The position numbers and the translations under genes were made by a program. Positions 35,660-45,124 of a stretch of 64,000 bases of DNA are shown in pieces. The stretch covers positions 992,001 to 1,056,000 of the forward strand of contig NZ_CP024202.1 in assembly GCF_003932755.1 (NCBI RefSeq). Direction: 5' to 3'. Positions within the stretch are counted from its first letter, which is position 1; every line of letters begins with the position of its first letter. The notes beneath the pieces were generated by a model. The model was not told the origin of the DNA. It did not search any database and saw only the letters and a program-made list of their open reading frames with translations. The stretch comes from Methylomicrobium sp. wino1. GTDB lineage: Bacteria; Pseudomonadota; Gammaproteobacteria; Methylococcales; Methylomonadaceae.

Positions 35660-36183
35660 TGAACGGGTTGCTCGCTATTTTCGATTCGGTCGGCCATTTT
35701 CTCGATAGCGGCGGCATCGTTTTGAAGGTTATTCTGTTCGTTTCTATCGTCTTGTGGTGCCTGATCGCCGAACGTTTGTTGTATTTTCGGTTTAACTATC
35801 CGAAGGATCGGCAAGCCTGGCGAGAACAGTGGGAAAGTCGAAACGATAAATGTTCTTATGATGCGCATAACATCCGAAACCTCATCATTTCCGAAGCCAA
35901 AATCGCAATGGGTAAGTCGTTGACTATCATCAAAATGCTGATCGCTTTATGTCCGCTACTCGGGCTTTTAGGTACCGTGACCGGTATGATCCACGTATTC
36001 GATGTGATGGCGGTTACCGGTACCGGTAATGCGCGGGCCATGGCCTCCGGTATTTCTCTGGCGACGATTCCGACCATGTCGGGTATGGTGATTGCGATCG
36101 CCGGGCTCTATTTCAGTAAATCGATTGAAGAACGCGTCAGCGACGAAACCCATCATTTAGCCGATTTATTGAAATTCCAATAA
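35659..36183 (+). CDS. exbB: ExbB-type proton channel protein
   Basis: A 174-residue inner-membrane protein of the short ExbB2 class. The first helix (GGIVLKVILFVSIVLWCLIAE) and the signature LCPLLGLLGTVTGMIHVFDV are clear; a third helix follows near residue 140. With ExbD it uses the proton gradient to energise TonB. It lies between ttpC-like and exbD genes with near-zero spacing. Confidence 0.92.
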   Translation: MNGLLAIFDSVGHFLDSGGIVLKVILFVSIVLWCLIAERLLYFRFNYPKDRQAWREQWESRNDKCSYDAHNIRNLIISEAKIAMGKSLTIIKMLIALCPLLGLLGTVTGMIHVFDVMAVTGTGNARAMASGISLATIPTMSGMVIAIAGLYFSKSIEERVSDETHHLADLLKFQ

Positions 36184-36196
36184 CGAGATTGTTTTT

Positions 36197-36610
36197 ATGC
36201 GACGTACTACTAGCCGTTCGACATCCGACCAAATTTCCGATATCGATATGACGCCGATGCTCGACATCGTGTTCATCATGCTGATTTTTTTCATCGTAAC
36301 GACCTCTTTCGTCAAAGAATCCGGTATCGATGTTAATCGACCCACCGCGCAAACGGCCGAAAAAAAAGAACAAGCGCACATCATCGTATCGATAAAAGCC
36401 AACGGCGAAATATGGATCGATAAACGCGTGGTCGATGTCAGGGCGGTTAGAGCCAATGTTGCGCGCTTGCAGGCCGAAAATCCGCTCGGTTCGGTCATCA
36501 TTGCTGCCGATCGCGACACCAAGACCCACGTTCTAGTTCAAGTCATGGATCAAATTCGATTGGCCGGTATCACCAATGCGGCGATTGCGACGGAAACGGA
36601 ATCGAAGTGA
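36197..36610 (+). CDS. exbD: ExbD-type biopolymer transport protein
   Basis: A 137-residue protein with one N-terminal membrane helix, MLDIVFIMLIFFIVTTSF, in which Asp23 is the conserved proton-path residue. The periplasmic domain follows (ADRDTKTHVLVQVMDQIRLA). It partners with ExbB and TonB. The stop overlaps the tonB GTG start. Confidence 0.94.
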   Translation: MRRTTSRSTSDQISDIDMTPMLDIVFIMLIFFIVTTSFVKESGIDVNRPTAQTAEKKEQAHIIVSIKANGEIWIDKRVVDVRAVRANVARLQAENPLGSVIIAADRDTKTHVLVQVMDQIRLAGITNAAIATETESK

Positions 36611-37281
36611 AGCGGTTTTCGATTTCTTTATTGGCCGGGCTAGGCGCTACGCTGGCTTTGTTTTGGCTGATGCAAGCAATGGTGATGCACAGACAAAGCG
36701 GTTTGAAAAAAACCGACAACCTGCAAATGGTGGAATTCGTTCGCTTGAAACGAGAGACCAAGCCTCAGGTTCAGGAAAAAAAGACCGTTAAGCCACCGCC
36801 TCCGCCGGAAAAACGCCCGCCCCCTCCGCCGATGCAAACGCAGCACACACAACCGATGGCTGCCGCTCAACCGAATTTAGCGATTCCGAATTTGAGCGTG
36901 CAGTTACCGAGCGCTCGTTTCGGCGGTTCGGCTCTGGAAGGCTTGACGGCAGGCGCGGCAGCTACCTCGCCTGCCGCGCCGAGCGCAGCGGTCGGTACCG
37001 GCACGATCACGACCGATGTTATACCATTGGTACGTATTCCGCCGCGTTATCCGATGCGTGCGGCGAGCCGGCGTATCGAAGGTTGGGTGAAGGTGGAATT
37101 CACGATTACGAAAACCGGCGAAGTCAGCGATGCGGTTGTGGTCGAATCGCACCCTAGTAATATTTTTAACCGCGAAGCGCTGGCCGCCGTTAAGCGTTGG
37201 AAATTCAAAGCGAAAGTGGTCGATGGCAAGGCCTACGAACAAAGGGCTCAACAAACCTTGGAGTTTAAATTGTCCAAATGA
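36607..37281 (+). CDS. tonB: TonB energy-transducing protein
   Basis: A 224-residue protein starting at GTG 36607, overlapping exbD. It has an N-terminal membrane anchor (about residues 7-27), a proline-rich spacer (KPPPPPEKRPPPPP, about 62-75) and a C-terminal TonB domain (YPMRAASRRIEGWVKVEFTI, then AAVKRWKFKAKVVDGKAYEQR). It transfers energy to outer-membrane receptors for iron or other ligands. No receptor gene is in the operon. Confidence 0.94.
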   Translation: MKRFSISLLAGLGATLALFWLMQAMVMHRQSGLKKTDNLQMVEFVRLKRETKPQVQEKKTVKPPPPPEKRPPPPPMQTQHTQPMAAAQPNLAIPNLSVQLPSARFGGSALEGLTAGAAATSPAAPSAAVGTGTITTDVIPLVRIPPRYPMRAASRRIEGWVKVEFTITKTGEVSDAVVVESHPSNIFNREALAAVKRWKFKAKVVDGKAYEQRAQQTLEFKLSK

Positions 37282-38492
37282 AGCGAACGCACTTATTTAG
37301 CTTACTGCTTGTTTCATTAATGAACGCGCCGGTTGCAGCCGCGGCTGATTCCAAGCAAGCGACAATTTCTCCGGCGCTGTATCAAAAAATTCAGTCTACG
37401 GAGCGACTTATCGCCGATAAGGCTTACGGCAAGGCCGAACAGCAGTTGTTGGCGATAGTCGGCGAAGTCAAGGCCGGCGGCTTGGATCAAGCCGTCGTGT
37501 TGCGGAGCCTGGCTTCGGTTTATGCGCTCAAGGAACAGTATGCAAAGGCTGCCCAATGGCTGTCAAAAGCCGTTGCATTAAATGCCCTGCCTGACAAACA
37601 ACAGCAAGATGCGCTTTTAAACCTGGGGCAGCTGTATTTGGCTTCCGAGCAATATGCCAAGGCGATTGAGACTTTAAAGCCATGGCTGGCAAAAAATTCG
37701 GTGCCGGATGCACAAACTCATGTGTTGTTGGCGAATGCCTATACTCAGTTGAAACAATATCGTAATGCCTTGCCGCATATTTCCAAGGCCATTCAATCGA
37801 CTGCCAAGCCCCAGGATTCATGGTATCAGCTGCAGCTCGCGTTGTTTTATGAATTAAAAGACTATCAATCGGCGATCCCGTTATTGCGCAAGCTGATGGT
37901 CGTTAATCCGGAAAAAAAAGACTATTGGACGCAGTTAGTTTCTGTTTACCGGCAATTGAACCAATTTACGCAAGCGGCCACGGTCATGCATCTGGCATAC
38001 AAAAAAGGCCTATTGAATTCGGAAAAGGAGATTTTGGATCTGGTTAATTTATTTCTGTATGCAGGGCTGCCATATAAGGCCGGTTCAGTGTTGCGGTCCG
38101 AGCTTGATGCGAAAAAAATTGCGAGTACGGTAAAAAATTGGGAATTACTGGCTAACGCCTGGAAGCAGGCACGGGAACTGGAAAAAGCAGTTCAAGCCTT
38201 GGAAATAGCCTCTAAGCTGGACGATAAAGGTAGCCTTTATCAACAGCTCGGACAGATCTATTATGAGCAGGAAAATTGGAAGGCAGCCATTGGCGCGATA
38301 AATATGGCATTGGCAAAAGGCGGGTTGAAACAGCCCGGCCAAGCTTATATGATTCTCGGGATGAGTTATTACGAAAGCAATAACACCGAACAGGCCCGCC
38401 AATCTTTTGCCAAGGCGAAAAGTTTTCCGAACAATAGAAAAAACGCCGAACAATGGCTCAGTTACTTGAGTAAGGCCAACGAGACTTCTTGA
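37278..38492 (+). CDS. TPR-repeat protein of the TonB operon
   Basis: A 404-residue protein with a signal peptide (ending VAAAADS) and about eight tetratricopeptide-like repeats (for example LLNLGQLYLASEQYAKAIET, and AYMILGMSYYESNNTEQARQ). The start overlaps the tonB stop by four bases. TPR proteins are a regular last gene of TtpC-type TonB operons; a scaffold role in the periplasm is likely but not shown by sequence. Confidence 0.88.
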   Translation: MKRTHLFSLLLVSLMNAPVAAAADSKQATISPALYQKIQSTERLIADKAYGKAEQQLLAIVGEVKAGGLDQAVVLRSLASVYALKEQYAKAAQWLSKAVALNALPDKQQQDALLNLGQLYLASEQYAKAIETLKPWLAKNSVPDAQTHVLLANAYTQLKQYRNALPHISKAIQSTAKPQDSWYQLQLALFYELKDYQSAIPLLRKLMVVNPEKKDYWTQLVSVYRQLNQFTQAATVMHLAYKKGLLNSEKEILDLVNLFLYAGLPYKAGSVLRSELDAKKIASTVKNWELLANAWKQARELEKAVQALEIASKLDDKGSLYQQLGQIYYEQENWKAAIGAINMALAKGGLKQPGQAYMILGMSYYESNNTEQARQSFAKAKSFPNNRKNAEQWLSYLSKANETS

Positions 38493-38697
38493 GTGCGATG
38501 TTGCTCGCAAGCAGAGGCGTCGCTCCCCCAGAGGATGGGATACACTGTGGGAGCGATCCCCAGATCGCGATTTCGAAGTCGAGAATACTAAGTTACAATA
38601 AATGGCATCAAGGTCGCAAAGACTAAAATAGGCTGTCAACCAAGCTCCAGCTTGGGAAATAACGTGATGCGGTTGGGTCGTTTTAGCTTGATGCGAA

Positions 38698-38758
38698 TGG
38701 GCCGATCACCCCGGTGCCTCCTTAAGCATCGCCGAAATTTGAAGTGCGAAAGGTATTA
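38698..38758. repeat. dispersed repeat family A, half copy (inverted)
   Basis: Read on the minus strand this gives TAATACCTTTCGCACTTCAA and GGAGGCACCGGGGTGATCGG, the left third of family A. It ends at the stop codon of the next gene. Confidence 0.6.
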
Positions 38759-39265
38759 AACGACTCTGAGATTGGGGTCGTCGTACAAACGACGTTTTTT
38801 CCAACCGGCAAATTGACTATCGTCGAATTCCAGGTCGTTGTCTATCGCGTATTCATAGCAACTACGGAATAGGCGCGCGGTACGAAACGCGTGCAATTCG
38901 TCGTCGGCTGTGACTTTTTCGACATTGCCGACCTGAAAGGTTTTGTTTCTGGACTTGCCGTCCTTGACCCAAAACACCGTATAGCATAAGTAACTCTTAT
39001 CTTTGCGGTGGTCGTACTTGATCGTTCTCGAAACGCCGGTCAGTCCCGTAGTCGTTTTATTTTTCGGGGGCTTGAGAAAACGTGTCTTACTCCCTTTCAA
39101 AGCTACCAACATTTGATCGCGCCAAGCGATAGCGGCCTTTAAGGATTTATTTTTGTTTCCCCAAAGCTTATGAGAAAAATAACGACTGGTTTCCTTGCCT
39201 CGCCGAACGATTCGGACCTGATACCCGAATACATCGGGCTCTGTGATTTGTTTATGTTTTACCAT
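38756..39265 (-). CDS. AP2/ERF-like domain protein
   Basis: A 169-residue basic protein. The middle (about residues 73-115) reads TGLTGVSRTIKYDHR, then YTVFWVKDGKSRNKTFQVG, which resembles the three-strand AP2 DNA-binding fold of bacterial AP2 proteins. N- and C-terminal parts are helical and charged. Bacterial AP2 domains often belong to mobile nucleases, but no HNH motif is visible here, so a DNA-binding or regulatory role is inferred. Confidence 0.55.
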   Translation of the reverse strand: MVKHKQITEPDVFGYQVRIVRRGKETSRYFSHKLWGNKNKSLKAAIAWRDQMLVALKGSKTRFLKPPKNKTTTGLTGVSRTIKYDHRKDKSYLCYTVFWVKDGKSRNKTFQVGNVEKVTADDELHAFRTARLFRSCYEYAIDNDLEFDDSQFAGWKKRRLYDDPNLRVV

Positions 39266-39552
39266 AGCATTTGAACCTACTAACGGTTTTCACCATTTTG
39301 TTGAACAGAGAATATTTGCCGCTAATACATCGAGGTTATTCCGCGTGAAGCAGAAAAATATTACAAATTTATGAAAGCCTACTAATGTAAGCCTATGCTT
39401 ACAAATTATCCTCATTCCCAAAATAAAAGCAAGCTAAAAGTTAGGTAATTGTGACAATTCCCTAGTATTTTGATGTAGAATGCGGCTATGCCACCTTTTG
39501 GTGGTTGTCCTCAACTCATAACCTTCTATTTTTAAACACTTGGAGACATTCG

Positions 39553-40158
39553 ATGAGCGTATTAGTAGGTAAACAAGCCCCCGACTTTACTGTTCCTGCC
39601 GTATTGGGCAATGGCGAAATAGTCGATGCTTTTAATTTTTCCGATGCGACAAAAGGAAAATATGCGGTAGTCTTCTTTTACCCGCTGGACTTTACCTTTG
39701 TTTGTCCTAGCGAATTGATCGCTCTCGATCATCGCATTGACGAGTTCAAAAACCGTGGCGTCGAAGTGATTTCCGTTTCAATCGATTCTCACTTTACACA
39801 TAATGCATGGCGTAACACACCGGTCAACAAAGGCGGTATCGGTCCGGTCCGTTATACAATGGCGGCCGATATTTCACACGGTATCTGTAAAGATTACGAT
39901 GTCGAAGCTGCAGCGCCGGCCGTTGCTTATCGCGGAACTTTCTTAATCGACAAGGACGGCGTGGTTCGTCATCAAGTCGTTAACGATCTGCCTCTCGGCC
40001 GTAACATGGACGAATTGATTCGTATGATCGACGCCTTGCAATTCTTCGAGGAAAATGGGGAAGTCTGCCCTGCGGGCTGGAACAAAGGCGATTCGGGTAT
40101 GAACGCAAGCCCTGAAGGCGTTGCGGATTATCTGGAGAAAAATGCCGACAAGCTCTAA
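39553..40158 (+). CDS. 2-Cys peroxiredoxin (AhpC/Prx family)
   Basis: A 201-residue protein starting at ATG 39553, with GGAGA upstream; the frame also opens earlier, but MSVLVGKQAPDF is the family start. The peroxidatic Cys51 is in FTFVCPSE and the resolving Cys172 in EVCPAGW. It reduces peroxides in the cytoplasm using thioredoxin or AhpF-like donors. No reductase gene is adjacent. A strong terminator follows. Confidence 0.95.
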   Translation: MSVLVGKQAPDFTVPAVLGNGEIVDAFNFSDATKGKYAVVFFYPLDFTFVCPSELIALDHRIDEFKNRGVEVISVSIDSHFTHNAWRNTPVNKGGIGPVRYTMAADISHGICKDYDVEAAAPAVAYRGTFLIDKDGVVRHQVVNDLPLGRNMDELIRMIDALQFFEENGEVCPAGWNKGDSGMNASPEGVADYLEKNADKL

Positions 40159-40178
40159 TCGAATAATTCGATGGGCTT

Positions 40179-40213
40179 AAAAAGGCGCATTGCCAAACGG
40201 CAATGCGCCTTTT
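40179..40213. terminator. strong rho-independent terminator after peroxiredoxin
   Basis: AAAAGGCGCATTGCC pairs with GGCAATGCGCCTTTT around a short AAAC loop, followed by ATTTT. The symmetric A and T tracts also serve the convergent gene at 40232. Confidence 0.9.
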
Positions 40214-40231
40214 ATTTTAATAATCCGCAAT

Positions 40232-40528
40232 TTACTGGTTGCCTTGTTTCGATTCGGCCGCATCGACCAGATATTTCTTTCGAATGAACAATGTGGCAAG
40301 AATCGCAAGAACTGCAGGGGTTAAAATGATCACGAATTTCAAGATACCCGAATTTCCTGCAAGCACATCCAAATGTAGACTTTTGATCGTTAATTTGGCG
40401 ATCCACCAAGTCAACCAGTAACCGACCAAACCGGTTATCGCCCAGTTGATCGGGTTTTCACCTAATTTTTTCGCGGTTTGGTAAAACCATACCAGCATAA
40501 CGATTCCGGCAATTTGAGCAAACAACAT
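40232..40528 (-). CDS. small inner-membrane protein of unknown function
   Basis: A 98-residue protein with about three hydrophobic segments (MLFAQIAGIVMLVWFY; WAITGLVGYWLTWWIA; FVIILTPAVLAILATLFI) and a polar C-terminus (DAAESKQGNQ). A good ribosome-binding site (GGGAGG) precedes the ATG. I do not recognise the family. Confidence 0.7.
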   Translation of the reverse strand: MLFAQIAGIVMLVWFYQTAKKLGENPINWAITGLVGYWLTWWIAKLTIKSLHLDVLAGNSGILKFVIILTPAVLAILATLFIRKKYLVDAAESKQGNQ

Positions 40529-40799
40529 TGAGTTACCCTCCCTATTCTTTTTTATTTAGTCGTGTTCCTTATTGAAAGCACTTTTGAGTGCTTCACGAGG
40601 TCACGGCGTATTTTTTAATCATGTAATCGATCCACCACGATCTGATTTCGTTAACCCATTCGGAACATAGGCATCCGGCGGCCTTGCGCAATATTTCGAT
40701 TGATTTAAGCCGCATTAACGCTTAACGTAATGAATGAACAACACATAATAATTCAAATTGAATCGCTAATCACATCTTTATTCACAAAGGAGACTGGCT

Positions 40800-42941
40800 G
40801 TGTTAAAAACCCTGAAAATAGTTTTATCGGTTTTTGCGGCTATTATTTTGCTCATTGTGATTGCAGCAGCGGCTTTGCCGTTATTGTTCAGTCCTAATGA
40901 TTTCAAGCCGGAAATTGCTTCGGCGGTTAAAGACAAAACCGGCCGCGATTTAACTATCGGGGGCGATATCGAATTATCGATCTTTCCATGGATTGGCGTT
41001 ACTGCCGAAAAACTGTCTTTAAGCAATGCTGAGGGTTTTCAAGAAAGTCCGTTCGCTGAAATCGAAAACGCGCAAATCAGAGCCAAATTACTGCCCTTAT
41101 TTTCGAAAAAGTTTGAAGTGGATCGCGTCGTCTTGAAAGGCTTGATGTTAAATCTAGAAAAAAACGATGCTGGCGTAAACAATTGGGATGACTTAAAGCG
41201 AACAAAACCCGAGGCGCATACCGCAGCAACATCGACCGAGTGGGAAGATGCCGATATCGTCGACACAGATAAAGACGCCGAAGAGTTTAAGGCGGTGGCC
41301 GGCCTAGCGGTTGCAGGTGTTTCGCTTGAAAACGCCCGGTTGAATTGGCACGACAGGCAAAACGATAAGCGCTTTTTGATCAAGGAATTGAATCTTGTTT
41401 CGGGCGACCTGGCTTTTGGCAAGCCCATCGATTTTAAACTTCGATTTATATTGGATCAGCCTGAACAAGAAAGAACCAGTCATTACCAATTGTCCTCTGC
41501 CGTGTCGCTTAATGAAAATTTTGATCATTTTCAAGTGACCCGATTCGATTTATCTACCGAGATTCGGGGAAAAGACATTCCTGTCGGCTTCCAGTCAGCA
41601 AAAATGGCGGCTCTAGCCGATCTGAATTTAAATGCACAAACGCTGGAATTGACCAAGCTCGATGTCGAATCCGGACAATTACATGCGACCGCAACGCTAA
41701 CCGGCACGAATATCGTCGACGCGCCCGTTTTCGAGGGCCCGGTGAGTATTGCCCGCTTTAATCCATCGGCATGGTTAAAGCAGGTCGGCATCGACCCTCC
41801 TGTTATGAGGGATGCACAAGCATTGACGTCATTTGGCGCGGATTTCACATTACAGGTTACTTCCGAGTCGGCGGACTTACAAAGCATTAGCATTCAACTC
41901 GACGATAGCGCGATTAAAGGTAACGTTCGCGTCGATAATTTCGACGATCCGGCAATTTCATTCGACTTAAACGTCGATACCTTGAATGCCGATCGTTATT
42001 TAGCGCCTGAAGACGAATCGGATAAGACGACGCAACCGATTGCAGGACCGGCGGCGGCCGCCGCTGCGGGCGCTTCGATGATTCCGGTTGAAACCTTGAG
42101 AGATTTGAATATCAACGGTTTGTTATCGATCGGGCGGCTCACGATAAGCAATCTATTACTGCACGGAGTCGATCTCAAATTGATTGCCAAAGACGGTAAG
42201 GTCAATACCGAACAAGGCGTAAAAACATTGTATCGGGGCTCTTATGAAGGCGCGATGAACCTGGATGTGACCGGCGAGTTGCCGCAATGGAGGCTCAACG
42301 AAAAATTCAGCGGGATACAAATTGAACCCTTGTTGAACGATTATGCCGGCAATGCAAAAATTGCCGGTGCATTAACCGCATCGACTAAATTACAAGCAAG
42401 CGGCAATGATAGCAAAGCGCTTAAATCTTCGTTAAACGGCCAGGTTGATTTTTTTTTCAAGGACAGCATTATTCGCGGTTTTAATCTGCAACAAATGATC
42501 GACGATGCTAAATCGTTGCTAAAAGGCACGCCGGTTCTCCGGGACAATCCGAAGGATCAAACCGCTTTTTCCGAAATTAAGGGTAGCGCGCGAATCGTCA
42601 ATGGATTTATTAGCAATAATGATCTTATCGCTACAGCTTCCAAGATCGAAGCCACCGGGAAAGGTACCGCCGATTTGAAATCCGAACGGATCGATTATCA
42701 AGTCAATGCGAAACTGGTACGTAGCAAAGTGGCTGAAAGTACGCTCGACAAGATCAAGGAATTGCCAATCGTCATCAACATCACCGGTAATTTCAAAGAG
42801 CCGGAATATAAACTCGATATTGCCTCCATGCTCAAAGACCAGCAACTTGAAAAGCTCGAGCGCAAAAAAAACAAGTTACTGGACAAACTCGACAAAAAAG
42901 TCGGCCCCGGCGTCTCTGATATATTGAAAAAATTTTTTTGA
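40800..42941 (+). CDS. asmA: AsmA-family protein
   Basis: A 713-residue protein starting at GTG 40800 behind AAAGGAG. It has one N-terminal membrane helix (about residues 6-27) and a large beta-rich domain facing the periplasm. AsmA features include NDFKPEIASAVKDKTGRDL and FPWIGVTAEKLSLSNAEGF near the start, and GTADLKSERIDYQ near the end. AsmA-like proteins help move lipids or set outer-membrane composition. It is monocistronic. Confidence 0.88.
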   Translation: MLKTLKIVLSVFAAIILLIVIAAAALPLLFSPNDFKPEIASAVKDKTGRDLTIGGDIELSIFPWIGVTAEKLSLSNAEGFQESPFAEIENAQIRAKLLPLFSKKFEVDRVVLKGLMLNLEKNDAGVNNWDDLKRTKPEAHTAATSTEWEDADIVDTDKDAEEFKAVAGLAVAGVSLENARLNWHDRQNDKRFLIKELNLVSGDLAFGKPIDFKLRFILDQPEQERTSHYQLSSAVSLNENFDHFQVTRFDLSTEIRGKDIPVGFQSAKMAALADLNLNAQTLELTKLDVESGQLHATATLTGTNIVDAPVFEGPVSIARFNPSAWLKQVGIDPPVMRDAQALTSFGADFTLQVTSESADLQSISIQLDDSAIKGNVRVDNFDDPAISFDLNVDTLNADRYLAPEDESDKTTQPIAGPAAAAAAGASMIPVETLRDLNINGLLSIGRLTISNLLLHGVDLKLIAKDGKVNTEQGVKTLYRGSYEGAMNLDVTGELPQWRLNEKFSGIQIEPLLNDYAGNAKIAGALTASTKLQASGNDSKALKSSLNGQVDFFFKDSIIRGFNLQQMIDDAKSLLKGTPVLRDNPKDQTAFSEIKGSARIVNGFISNNDLIATASKIEATGKGTADLKSERIDYQVNAKLVRSKVAESTLDKIKELPIVINITGNFKEPEYKLDIASMLKDQQLEKLERKKNKLLDKLDKKVGPGVSDILKKFF

Positions 42942-43048
42942 TGGTGTTTAGGGCAATGCCGAAGGTTGAACCGCGAAAGGTATAATGCGTTAAATCCAAA
43001 ATCATTAGGCTCATTGAGCCCCGACCATTGCTAAAGGAGGCAGTCAAG

Positions 43049-43219
43049 ATGTCCGAATATAGAAAATACCATTGTATGGAATGCGAACATATTTACGACG
43101 AAGCAAAAGGCGATCCGGACAGCGGCATTGCGCCCGGTACGCGCTGGGAAGATATTTCCGACGACTGGGTTTGCCCTATTTGCGGGGCACCGAAAAGTTT
43201 TTTCAAGTTGTTGGCATAA
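43049..43219 (+). CDS. rubA: rubredoxin
   Basis: A 56-residue protein starting at ATG 43049 with AAAGGAGG upstream. The iron is bound by four cysteines, Cys9 and Cys12 (CMEC) and Cys42 and Cys45 (CPIC). The loop [16 protein letters not shown] is typical. It is a cytoplasmic electron carrier; the partner oxidase or reductase is not encoded next to it. Confidence 0.96.
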   Translation: MSEYRKYHCMECEHIYDEAKGDPDSGIAPGTRWEDISDDWVCPICGAPKSFFKLLA

Positions 43220-43487
43220 CCTGCCTTAAATACGAGGGTTTCGGTTCAATGGCGATCTTTCCGGTGACCGAGCAGGAGGCTTTTTACCGGGGGATAAAAA
43301 AATCGTTAGTATCGTTACTGTGAAAGTTCGTAGATATAGACTCTTTATCTAATTTTTCGATATGCAAAAGCTCAGTAACGAAAATGCCGCATCCTCAACT
43401 CCCCAAGAACTTTCATTATCCGGGGTAATTGCTAGGTCTTCATGAACGTTAGGTTATACTTCGCGGTTTTACTATTTCCTGATTCCT

Positions 43488-44531
43488 ATGACTCCAAGCG
43501 AATTTCAAGACCGTCTGTTGGTGTGGTTCGACAAGCACGGACGCCATGACTTGCCTTGGCAGAACCCTGCGTCACCTTACAAAGTTTGGGTTTCCGAAGT
43601 CATGTTGCAGCAAACGCAAGTGGCAACCGTAATTCCTTATTTCAATGCATTCATCGCTCGCTTTCCCGATATTCAATCTCTCGCAGAGGCTTCGGTCGAT
43701 ACGGTTTTGCAGTATTGGGCGGGCCTTGGTTATTATGCTAGGGGACGCAACTTGCACAAATGCGCGCAAATCATTGCGGGACGCGATTCGTTTCCTGATA
43801 GCTTGGACGAACTGCTCGATTTGCCCGGAATAGGACGCTCGACTGCCGGCGCGATATTAAGCATCGCTTTCAAGAAAAGCCATCCGATTCTGGATGGGAA
43901 TGTGAAAAGAGTGCTGACCCGCTTCGCCGGCATTAGCGAATGGCCCGGCTCGACGGAAGCCAGTAAGTCGCTCTGGAAACTAAGCACATTGTATACGCCG
44001 GTTCATCGTGTCGAAGACTATACACAGGCGATTATGGATTTAGGCGCCACAATTTGTACCCGGGGCAAGCCAAATTGTACTGTTTGTCCGCTCGTTTCGG
44101 CTTGCAGGGCTCATATTGAAAATAAAACGGCGACTATACCGGCGCCGAAACCGGCGCGTAAGCAACCGGTCAAGCAGGTTTATTTTTTATGCTTGATCGC
44201 AAACGAGAACAGTATTTTGCTGGAACAAAGACCGGGTGCCGGAATCTGGGGTGGCTTATGGAGCCTCCCGGAATTCGATACGATAGAATCGGCACGCTCG
44301 TGGTGTATGACTCGTCATATCGACATCATTAATGAATACACGCTACCAAAAGTGCGTCATACCTTTTCGCATTATCATTTGGATTTTACGCCGCTGTACT
44401 TCCAAATCAATAACCCTAATCATTTTGTGATGGAAGCAAATCGTATGCTCTGGTATAAACCTGAGCAATTTTCTTCACTTGCTTTGGCTGCGCCGATTAA
44501 GCGGCTGTTGCAACAAATTTATAAGGACTGA
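43488..44531 (+). CDS. mutY: A/G-specific adenine DNA glycosylase
   Basis: A 347-residue base-excision repair enzyme removing adenine opposite 8-oxoguanine. Glu37 (EVMLQQTQV), the helix-hairpin-helix LPGIGRSTAGAIL, the catalytic aspartate in ILDGNVKRVL and the 4Fe-4S cysteines (C-x6-C-x2-C-x5-C, around residues 191-207) are all present. The C-terminal NUDIX-like domain has EQRPGAGIWGGLWSLPE. It forms an operon with yggX two bases downstream, as in other gammaproteobacteria. Confidence 0.97.
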   Translation: MTPSEFQDRLLVWFDKHGRHDLPWQNPASPYKVWVSEVMLQQTQVATVIPYFNAFIARFPDIQSLAEASVDTVLQYWAGLGYYARGRNLHKCAQIIAGRDSFPDSLDELLDLPGIGRSTAGAILSIAFKKSHPILDGNVKRVLTRFAGISEWPGSTEASKSLWKLSTLYTPVHRVEDYTQAIMDLGATICTRGKPNCTVCPLVSACRAHIENKTATIPAPKPARKQPVKQVYFLCLIANENSILLEQRPGAGIWGGLWSLPEFDTIESARSWCMTRHIDIINEYTLPKVRHTFSHYHLDFTPLYFQINNPNHFVMEANRMLWYKPEQFSSLALAAPIKRLLQQIYKD

Positions 44532-44533
44532 CT

Positions 44534-44806
44534 ATGACCAGAATCATTCGCTGTGTAAAATTAGGTATCGACGCCGAAGGCCTTGATGCGCCTCCGTTTC
44601 CGGGGCCTAAAGGACAGCAAATATTCGATACGATTTCAAAACAAGCTTGGCAGGATTGGCTTAGTTTACAAACCATGCTGATTAATGAGCATCGTTTGGC
44701 CAGTTTCGACCCTAAAGCTAAAAAATTTCTTGAGGAAGAACGGAATAAATTTTTATTCGGCGGCGGGGCTGAAATGCCCGAAGGATACGTGCCTCCAACA
44801 AAATAA
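44534..44806 (+). CDS. yggX: probable Fe(2+)-trafficking protein YggX
   Basis: A 90-residue protein matching YggX along its length: MTRIIRCVKLG with conserved Cys7, GPKGQQIFDTISKQAWQDWL, KFLEEERNKFLFGG and the end EGYVPPTK. It protects iron-sulfur proteins from oxidative damage. It follows mutY, itself an iron-sulfur enzyme. Confidence 0.96.
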   Translation: MTRIIRCVKLGIDAEGLDAPPFPGPKGQQIFDTISKQAWQDWLSLQTMLINEHRLASFDPKAKKFLEEERNKFLFGGGAEMPEGYVPPTK

Positions 44807-45124
44807 GTCGAAAGCATATATGTGTTGTAGTCCGTTCGTGCCTCGCAACGCCGAAGCCAAAAGGACTGCATCACATTTAGCGATTGGGGAGGGCGTTTCA
44901 AATACCGATGTAAATAAGTCTGTTAGATCGGCGAAATTATACCTTCCGTACTTCAAATTTCGGTAGTGCCTAAGGAGGCGCCGGGGTGTTAGTTCCCTCA
45001 CCTAACGCTAGGTGAGAGACCAGCAAGGAGTTGGCATAGAGTCTACATGGACGTATTCACTGCGTCCTTTGACGGGCATCCCGGTGCCGAATTTTGATCT
45101 ACGATGGGTATTCGGATTCCACCT
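44807..45124. other. intergenic region dominated by a family A repeat
   Basis: Apart from the repeat at 44938-45111, bases 44807-44937 contain nothing recognisable. No gene is supported here. Confidence 0.5.
44938..45111. repeat. dispersed repeat family A, copy 3
   Basis: TATACCTTCCGTACTTCAAA at the left and CCGAATTTTGATCTACGATG near the right end match copies 1 and 2. The middle holds a separate short hairpin, CTCACCTAACGCTAGGTGAG. Confidence 0.7.
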
